DNA of 64,000 bases from contig LLEY01000019.1 in the NCBI GenBank assembly GCA_001414485.1, positions 522,486 to 586,485 of the forward strand. Reading direction: 5' to 3'. The notes under the pieces are model-generated. The model saw only the letters and a list, made by a program, of their open reading frames with translations, searched no databases and had not been told where the DNA came from. Shown one piece after another: positions 56,690 through 64,000 of the stretch; positions within the stretch are counted from its first letter, which is position 1; each line of letters begins with the position of its first letter. Both the position numbers and the translations under genes were made by a program. The DNA is from Calycina herbarum (taxonomy: Eukaryota; Ascomycota; Leotiomycetes; Helotiales; Pezizellaceae).

Positions 56690-59600
56690 TCAATTGCCCT
56701 CCAACTCCCGTTCCCTCCTCACAATATAATAAGTAACCAAACTCTTCCCCCCATCCCCCACACCCTCCACACTCCTCCAAAACCTACCCTCCCCAACCCT
56801 CCCATGAACCCCCACACAAAGAAGCACAGCATCCATCCTAACCCCACTCTCCGAACTCTCAATACATCGTTCCGCCAACCTCCCAACATCCATAACCTGG
56901 TTCTCACTCGGCATGAACTGTTCCTTGACCTCAAGAAGCTCCTTCAAAATAGAAAGGCCAAGAGAGAGTGTACGACATGATTCCACGCTCATGCTCTCGG
57001 ACTCGCGAAGGAGACGGGTGGTGATGGAGGAAAGAGTCTCTTTGGGGGGAGCAAGCTCGAGGAGGTCCTTAGCCAAAAGTTCAAGGCCGGAGACGATGTG
57101 CACCCTTGAGTCGTAGGCGCTTCTCGTCGTCAATATGGATTCCAGACCTCGTGCGACATGCGGTTCGACGTTCGCGCGCTCTTTCTTGTACATCAACTTA
57201 ATAGTCGCCAAAATCTGCGCCTTAACATCGAGGACCTTCTCCGTGGCCAGATTCTCGAGACTCGATTCCAGGTACTCGAAAAGTCCCAGAAGGAGAACAT
57301 CGAATTTGTCTTCGCTCCATGCGGCCTTGTTATCACGAATCATTCCTTGAAGTTTTCGGAATCCGTGGACGTCCAAGGATTTTGATTTGATCTTATTGAT
57401 GCCACTATCAAGTAATCGTGAATTCTGCTTGAATCGTTCGGGCGACATGAGGGGTGCTTTGACAGGTTCAATGATATTCATCGGACTTCTCATTAAGTTT
57501 AGAGCATCCTCGTTTATGGGGACTTCCTCGAGAACTGGTGCTGTCATCAACGGTCTTGGCGTAGTTTGGTCTCCTGTACTTGAAAATGGATCCTCGTAAA
57601 CTTGTAAGGGTTTCGAGGGTGTTGATAGTTCCTCTTCATCTGAAGAGTCTACCATCCGTGATGGTTTGGGTTGCGTCTCTCTTAGACCTGACAACTTCGG
57701 GACAACCATAGTAAAATTCTCATCATCCCCTGCTGGACTCGAACCCAAGGTCTTGCTGGATACAAGTCTTGGCTTTGGAGGGTTGGATTTTGGGGGGCTG
57801 GATTTCGGCGGGCTAGATTTAGGTGGACTCGATTTCGGCGACGGAGCAACTCTACCAACTGTGCCCTTTGCTGAATTGACACTCTTGGTGCTCCTCGCAG
57901 GACTCGTATGACTGGATTGTGAAGCGTGATTAGAATGGCTGGTGTTTGGTCTAGCAGGAACACGCTTCGGTGTGGTATTTGTGGTTGAGGTCGCACTTGG
58001 CGTTCTTCCTTTCATCGTCCTAACATTTGTCGGGCTGGCATTACTGTCGCTATTAGTAGGAACATGACCAGGTCGTCTAACAGAGTAAGGGCCAGCAGTA
58101 GCGGGTCTTGCAGCCATCTCAGGCCGGGGTCCAGGGCGTTTCATAGGTCTCATCGGTGCAACAGATAGACCACCATGGGATACTTTATTACTGGATTCGG
58201 GTCTCTCAGATCTTTCAGGTCTTGCTCTAACGGGTGCTTCCGATACCGTGGATTTCTGGCTGGATACATGTCGTACAGGTGACAATGCCGCCATTGCGGA
58301 TTCCGGTCTCGGTGGCATGTTCTTATTTGCCATTGCTGCTTTTTTCTGGGCAAGCATGTGTTCTCTTAATGAAGGTTTTGGTGGGCCAGTGGTACTTTTA
58401 GAAAATCCAAGTCCAGGTCTGGCGGCGGCGGCGGCGGCTTCTGGCTTTTTCGGGGAATTTGGGTTATCTGGTGCATTTTCCAATAGTCTTTGCTGTGTTG
58501 GCTCTAGACCGCCCATAATGCTATTTTGTATGTTAGCTGTGAAAGTAGGACATCGGACCTCTGTATCTTACCTTTCAGCCTTGGCTGGCCAAATCTGTGC
58601 GAATGCCCAGTACGTTGATCTCATATTCTCTCGTACTCCTGGATTGGCATCTGCCAAACCCTTCTTGATACACTTTTCGATCAAATCCAAACTTCCACCA
58701 TGCTCAAGCTGACTTCTGTGATGAGCCTCCTTTTTTAATAAAGTCTTCAACCAACCCGTCGCGTATGTTCGAGGTTGTACATTCTTGTCTTGGCATGCAA
58801 GCCAGATGTGTTGCATGATCCGATTGTTGTATGTAACCTTACCGATGATGATATCGACCGTCACATTGCCATTTTGTGAACTGATTTTCTTTGTTCCTCC
58901 ACATAACTTGATGAGATTCTGAAGCAGAATTTCCACCATTGGATCCATTCCACTGCCATTTGTCCTCGTGACTTCTTGAATCAAACTACATCCTTCTTTT
59001 GAAAGACTCGTTCGTAATGAATTTACTGCCTTGAGAATTCCATCCAAGAGACCCTTGACTCCAATAAGGAAGGCGTCTTTGTGGTCCTGCGGAGCGTTGC
59101 CTGCGTTTAATCGTCGAATTTTATTGCAAGCCTTTTCTCTGGCAAACCAGTTTTGCTCCGACTCCTTGCCTTCGAAGCACGCGTGCATATCCTTCAAAGT
59201 ATCGTCCAATTCTCTCGTGGTATTTACGTATGATGGCTCGACATACTCGGTTTTGGCCTCTATTACGGGCGTCGCGGGTCTGGCGGTAGCAGCTTTGTGC
59301 ATCTGTGGTCGCGGAGCAGCTTCCTCCTCTACTTCGGTTGAAATTCCCTGCTCGATGGCGGTGGTAATTGTGGAAACGATTGCTGGACGGACGTTGAAAT
59401 TCTTCAATTGCTTTTTGAGGTCTGACTTGGCACCATTGGGCGCATTTCTGTCCTGGTGTTAGTCCATGGGATTGAATTGCAACCAATCGAATAAACTTAC
59501 TGGAAAAGTGTAATGACAGTATTTCGGGCAGCGTCTCTGACCATGCCATCTGCATCCTCCAGTAGGTCCATTAGTGTAGTGACAAAACTCTTGAAAGCCA

Positions 59601-60140
59601 TTCCGCATGTTTGGTGCATCTAGATAAGCTTAGCAACCTAGCTCCGCGCACTTTTGGGAAAATTGTCTCAGTTACCTCAACCACCCAAGCCATTGAAGCT
59701 TCCTTCATTCTTGGGTTCTTGCCCACCAGACCAGCGTTCTTGACTATCCGCTCCACCTCCAGAGGCGCTACCTTCCAGAAGGTTGTGAGACATGTCGCGG
59801 CAAGGGATCTGTATTTTTCTTTCAGGTCGCCCATCTTCTCAATGACCAAGGGCAACGTCCGACCAGCTTCCTTGATGACATATTTTGGTTCCTGTCTCGA
59901 CATTCTCGCGAGGAGGTGGTTCAAGGTGGAGAATCCGGCCTGAACAATCTGGGCGTGTTGCGATGCCATGGCGGTGCGGACGGCCTCGAAGAGGGGTAGG
60001 ATACAGGTATCGGGGACATTGTTCTGCTTGATGCAGGATTTCGCATTGTTGATGTTGGCGACCTTGGTATCGGTGATGGCATCGGTTCGTAGGATGGATT
60101 GCAGAGTTGCAACCTGCTCTTCCGTGATCTTTTCGGTCAT
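56690..60140 (-). CDS. stu1: CLASP-family microtubule-binding protein Stu1
   Basis: The four exons are 59676-60140, 59501-59619, 58572-59447 and 56690-58520, giving 1096 residues, the usual size for fungal Stu1. N-terminal TOG-like HEAT repeats (about 1-230, e.g. EKMGDLKEKYRSLAATCLTTFW) are followed by the CLASP N-terminal domain (about 290-500, e.g. ELDDTLKDMHACFEGKESEQNWFAREKA). A long Ser/Pro/Lys/Arg-rich linker (about 500-830) probably binds microtubules. It includes four to five near-identical SSPPK units (57770-57850) and a poly-Ala run. A C-terminal helical region ends the protein. The protein stabilises spindle and kinetochore microtubules in relatives. Introns are 53-58 nt with standard borders. 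The start at 60140 gives the family N-terminus. Confidence 0.9.
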
Positions 60141-60705
60141 CTCGACGGCTGGGGAGCACTCCTGTCAGATGCCTCTTTGGCTAAGTTAGCTGAATTCGGT
60201 CGGCGTCGCACATGAAGTAGATTGGGTGTCGGTTGGGGTAGCGTGGTGCACAAGCTCTGCCACAGTGGTGAAATGCAATAGAAATAGGATCAAAGACGTA
60301 CAGGATCGGTCGTCGCGGGGTGCAGCGATTGTGGGATGAAATCTTTCTTGTCGCGATTGTTGTTATTTAGGAGAGAGGCCTGTCCTGTGCCTGTGGAGAT
60401 GCTATGCGCCTGCCGTTGCTACACAACCGGACCGCTAAGCCCTTCCTCGTTGGTCTGTGTCCCAACAGGGTTCAATCCTAGCGGGGGCTCCATGCTGATG
60501 CTTCAGAGTTCAGACGTAACTCCAAAACTCCAAAACCTGTTCGGTTGTCTTGTACTTCCTGTTCCATTGTGCTTGCTGTATATCCCTTTGCCCGTGACTT
60601 CTTTCGCCCCTTTCTTGCTCTTCAGCCTGATTTCTAGATTCATATATATACTTGGATTCACTCCCCAACTTCCCCCCTCTCCATCCCCCTCCTCGTTATC
60701 GCGAT
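60141..60705. promoter_or_regulatory. Divergent promoter region of stu1 and the BSP-type peptidase gene
   Basis: These 565 bp separate two divergent genes. A TATATATA run at about 60642-60649 lies ~60 bp upstream of the plus-strand ATG. No other feature is evident. Confidence 0.4.
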
Positions 60706-61632
60706 ATGGTTGAACTCCCCGCTTCAAGTCCATTACCCACACCAGTCTTCATGCCTCCTCAATCCTCCCGCCATGCTGCACCACCAGCACAAACACCAGC
60801 TCCCCCTCCGCCCAAGGAGGCAACAGCTTCAAAAGCACCCAAACAAAAACCCATCCCCGACTCCAAATTCCCTCTCCCAAAACTGCGACTCGAAATCCGG
60901 GACTTAAACCACGAAGGCGCCGATACATTCCTCGCCGCAGTAACAGCAAGTTCCGCCCTCCAGAAATCCGTTCAGAGCGTCCTCTCCCTCCTCTACCAAT
61001 CCCCCAAATCAACAACGACCACCATTCCTCCAACGAGATCAGTAACCCTGATACTACGCTCCATGCCAGGCGTTGCATACACAACTGGAACAGACCTCGA
61101 CTCTGATCATAAAGAAATCCATTTCTCACTCGATTACATCCACAATTCCATAGCCGCCTCCCGAAAAACACATGAAATAATGGGCGTCCTCACACATGAG
61201 ATGGTACATTGTTATCAATACAATGCTTTTGGAACATGTCCTGGTGGACTCATAGAAGGAATTGCGGATTGGGTGAGATTGAATGCTGAATTAAGTCCTC
61301 CACATTGGAAGAAAGAAGCAACGGGCAAATGGGACGCTGGATATCAACACACGGGCTATTTTCTGGAATACCTAGAGAACAGATTTGGCAGTGGATTGGT
61401 ACGGAGGCTGAATGAGAAAATGAGGATTGAGAGGTATGAGGAGAAGCAATTCTGGACGGAATTGTGTGGACGGCCGGTGGAGCAGTTGTGGGGGGATTAT
61501 GGGAAGACGCTGGCGAAAGAAGTTGAGAAGACGGAGGATGAGGAGTGTGTTTTGGTGGAGAAGGAGGATTCTGGTACACCTACTACTGAAGGGTTTCATG
61601 CGGAAACCAAATCGACGCCTACGAAGTCATGA
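60706..61632 (+). CDS. Basic-secretory-protein (BSP) type zinc metallopeptidase-like protein
   Basis: This is a single exon of 308 residues. The open frame reaches 18 codons further upstream but only from a TTG, so I use the ATG at 60706. The first ~55 residues are Pro/Ala-rich and disordered. The domain then shows ITVRDL-like LRLEIRDLNHEGADTF, HEIMGVLTHEMVHCYQY with the HExxH zinc motif (His164, Glu165, His168), and EGIADWVRLNA, all hallmarks of the plant/fungal BSP family. The blocks YFLEYLENRFGSGLVRRLNEKM and LWGDYGK complete it. There is no signal peptide, which is odd for a family named as secretory; it may act inside the cell. Peptidase activity is inferred from the motif only. Confidence 0.88.
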   Translation: MVELPASSPLPTPVFMPPQSSRHAAPPAQTPAPPPPKEATASKAPKQKPIPDSKFPLPKLRLEIRDLNHEGADTFLAAVTASSALQKSVQSVLSLLYQSPKSTTTTIPPTRSVTLILRSMPGVAYTTGTDLDSDHKEIHFSLDYIHNSIAASRKTHEIMGVLTHEMVHCYQYNAFGTCPGGLIEGIADWVRLNAELSPPHWKKEATGKWDAGYQHTGYFLEYLENRFGSGLVRRLNEKMRIERYEEKQFWTELCGRPVEQLWGDYGKTLAKEVEKTEDEECVLVEKEDSGTPTTEGFHAETKSTPTKS

Positions 61633-62407
61633 GAATGAAACGAACGGAAGTATGAAAATTACGGGCAAGTTCAAACACTCGCGTGGGAAACCGAGACAGG
61701 CAAATTGTCCTAATATGTTTTGCACATTTGGCAAAACAGAACGCTTTTGGGTTTAATTCACGGGACGGGCCAAAGCAGTTCTCACCGTGGTGTCGGAGTA
61801 ATGGAGTTAATTCATTGGTTATTATTAGCATTTCATCCGAACTTCCATTCGATTTCTCCCCGGGCGATGCATTAGTTTCACGAAAGGGGAGTCGCATTAT
61901 TTTCTTACTTGTCAATCAAGATTTTCAGAATCGTCATTCAGAGCTACTTTAGCATACCATTCTCCTTGTCTTTGCCATTCTCAGAACTCTAAATGTCTAA
62001 CTTCTCATCGTAACAACGACGTCGTTGCCGTTCTGATACTTTGGAACTAAGGGTGCTTGCTATTCCCGGGTTCCCTGCGGATAGCAAGAAAAATCAAGCT
62101 TGCTATTCCCGGGCTACATTGCGACTTGCAACAAAAAGTGGGCATTTTCCAAACGGAGATAAGGTGTCAGCCACACAGTGTACTTGGCATTTTTTCCCCG
62201 CGCTTAAGATTTAGTTGGATTAAAAACCAACACTTTTAGTAGACCCTCTTGAATATACCGAGTCACTAAAGCAAGCAGCTGGCCGAGAAGCGGTCTCGTT
62301 TTTTTTTTGGCGGGCTTTGATGTATGAGTTTGTACCGAGTTGAGAGGTGTTTCTATTATACCTTGAGGGATTTTCATTTGATTTCTGGGGTTTCTCTTTA
62401 CATTGAA
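61633..62407. other. Intergenic region, short repeats only
   Basis: The 16-bp motif GCTTGCTATTCCCGGG occurs twice (62055-62070 and 62098-62113), and between the copies CTTGCTAT/ATAGCAAG could pair into a hairpin. I see no gene. Confidence 0.4.
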
Positions 62408-62452
62408 TTATCTTAATACGACCCGCGGTCGTTTAGGTCCTTCCCAGTGTAA

Positions 62453-62472
62453 CCCCCCCCCCCCCCCCCCCC
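62453..62472 (+). repeat. Poly-C tract (20 bases)
   Basis: An uninterrupted run of 20 cytosines. Run length may be inaccurate in the assembly. Confidence 0.8.
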
Positions 62473-63204
62473 ATCTTCCATCTACAATCACATTCGCCCA
62501 ATTGATGTCCGATATCACCAGCAGACACGCCACCGCGTCATTGCTACACAAGCCGTTCGTGTTGAGTGGCAAACGACCAAAGCAGCAACTCGTTCGTTTT
62601 GCGTTGATGTCACCAGTACTTCGCAATAAATGTCTCGGGTTGATGCAAAAGATAGCACGACCATCGAAAAGATGTGCGTTCTCTAATTCAAGGATATGAA
62701 GAGCCGTCCACTCCTGCTGGTTAATGACCCCCCAAGTAACCATGATATGGTTTATCCAATACCAGGTCTCGTGACTGTTGCGCATCTTCTCACGATCTGC
62801 ACAGCTTGTGCAACAATTCAAGCTGTCGTCTAAATCCACGGGTCGTATTTCCTATCTGTGTAGTTTTTGATCAACGCCTTAGGATCGTCCGTAAAGAAGG
62901 GAAAGTGTTCGATAGCATACATTCTTACCTTTTCTTTGTAAATCTTAAAGGCCTCTCCACCAAAATCCTCGTTCCTCTTTTCATTTTTTCGCATACCTCG
63001 AAGTCGGACCTATCCTTTCTACTACTTTCTGCAAATGAATCCTTGGAACTAGTCTACCAGAAAAACATAATCTTCCCTTCAGCATCTCACCTAGCATCTT
63101 GCCTGGATTTGGTTCATACTCGAACCACGGCGGTCTATGGAATTCTGAGAGTCCTCGATCAATTCTCTGTAGCACCGCGGTTCTTAGCTAGTCATAGTCT
63201 GTCT

Positions 63205-63360
63205 GATTACGTAGTAAATAAGTCAAGCTCGTTCCTGCCTAACAAACTCTCGTTGTTCCAGCTTTGCAGAGTAATTCAAGTAAATTATCCTAAGCGTTTC
63301 GAACAATATAGAAATATTGACCCAGGTGTTTTAGCACAATCAAGTTCCAAAAGTATGTAT
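63205..63360. mobile_element. Truncated MITE copy 4
   Basis: It shares with copies 1 and 2 the stretch CTCTCGTTGTTCCAG, then AGTAATTCAAGTAAATTATCC and CCAGGTGTTTTAG. Neither terminal inverted repeat is complete. It lies between two blocks of the broken gene relic on the minus strand. Confidence 0.55.
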
Positions 63361-64000
63361 TGATGGCTATAGTCTACTCTCTATGCAGTTGATCTAGCAC
63401 TGTCATCCGTCCTGCGTTTGGAGATTCCTCTTCATCCACCCCCGCCTCCTCTTCTATTTGCCTCTTCTGTTCCTGTATCATCTCTCAACTTGCTTGCCTA
63501 AAAAAACTCCGCTGAAAAAAGGTTCATGCGATGGTAATCTAGGGGCTAAAGAAGAATCCGCCGCTTCATTCAAAATCAAATCAAACTCCCTAGCCACCCT
63601 TTCTAAGATATCTATCAGGCTATTCTTTAATAATGCGGTACCTTCCACGTAACTATGGATTTCTCCGGATTCGGCTGCCAGGCTTTGTATAGTGGGTTCG
63701 CACCTCGCTTCCGGATCTTTCGCCCGAATACATTCCCGTCTACCACTCTTGACAAGTAGAAAACCCGGTGCTCCTCTACTTTCTCCCTTATTTCACCTGT
63801 CGAGATCTCATCTATCATCACCCCTTCTGGCTAGTATAGCAAGTCCTCCACAAGATAAACAGCTGAAATTCCGCTTGCTGAGGCATCGTACCTCGTGCAA
63901 ACAGCTCTTTCCACTCTGTGAACACCGTTTCCCCAACCTAGATCTCGAGTAACTGTATCGGGTATCTTTTGTACATGTATCAAAACATCTAGCCTTGATT

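Larger units (their letters stand above)
62408..63960 (-). pseudogene. Frame-broken gene relic of unknown family, interrupted by a MITE fragment
   Basis: Coding-like blocks follow each other on the minus strand but in different frames. EISTGEIREKVEEHRVFYLSR..NPLYKAWQPNPEK (63830-63640) is followed by SLIDILERVAREFDLILNEA and then EMIQEQKRQIEEEAGVDEEES (near 63470). Beyond the MITE fragment come GRLVPRIHLQKVVERIGPTSRYAKK (63060-62981), KVRMYAIEHFPFFTDDPKAL (near 62900) and SCADREKMRNSHETWYWINH. Shifts occur near 63650 and 63490, and a stop after the 62880 block. I do not recognise the family. Missed introns could explain part of this, but single-base shifts inside the blocks favour decay. Confidence 0.45.

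Overview
The window is nuclear DNA of a filamentous ascomycete fungus. The genes have short introns (about 40-90 nt, GT..AG with CTAAC-like branch sites). They include a Zn2Cys6 regulator, a G1 glutamic peptidase, a CLASP protein of the Stu1 type and a berberine-bridge oxidase. A large A+T-rich block carries the marks of repeat-induced point mutation (RIP). A leotiomycete (Helotiales-like) host is my guess from the gene style; nothing here proves it.

Left gene block (1-14,526): a Zn2Cys6 transcription factor cut by the window edge (minus), an NAD(P)-binding epimerase-type dehydrogenase (minus, 6 exons), a YqjM-like Old Yellow Enzyme (plus, 5 exons), a protein kinase (minus, 8 exons, with one in-frame TAG), a single-pass membrane protein with a Ser/Thr-rich ectodomain (minus), and a secreted conserved protein of unknown function (minus, 2 exons). 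Two copies of a ~210-225 bp MITE lie between these genes.

Transposon nest (14,706-42,388): the whole 27.7 kb block is one Tc1/mariner-type (Fot1/pogo-like) DNA transposon with 59-bp perfect terminal inverted repeats and a TA target duplication. It has been blown apart by later insertions. Element A (LTR retrotransposon, plus, 15,154-27,733, duplication AGAGT) contains a Tad1-like LINE (minus, 16,057-21,251, 13-bp duplication) and a solo LTR (22,892-23,253). Element C (LTR retrotransposon, plus, 29,186-41,839, duplication AAATT) contains element B (LTR retrotransposon of the A family, minus, 34,028-40,758, duplication CCAGC). Almost every CA/TG dinucleotide has become TA, CpG is largely kept, and all reading frames are broken. 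The terminal repeats themselves are not mutated.

Right gene block (42,389-64,000): a MITE relic, a lysine-rich putative nuclear protein (minus), a small secreted cysteine-containing protein (plus), a ~950 bp repeat array around a captured coding fragment, a G1 glutamic peptidase (minus), a secreted FAD/BBE oxidase (minus), a SAP-SAP-SWIM-RING protein (plus), an A+T-rich relic, the CLASP gene stu1 (minus), a basic-secretory-protein-type metallopeptidase (plus), and a frame-broken gene relic holding another MITE fragment.

The genes do not form one pathway or an obvious secondary-metabolite cluster. The secreted peptidase, BBE oxidase and Old Yellow Enzyme would fit a saprobe or plant-associated lifestyle. 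The most unusual object is the four-level transposon nest, whose order of insertion can be read from its target duplications. I found no tRNA, rRNA or CRISPR.
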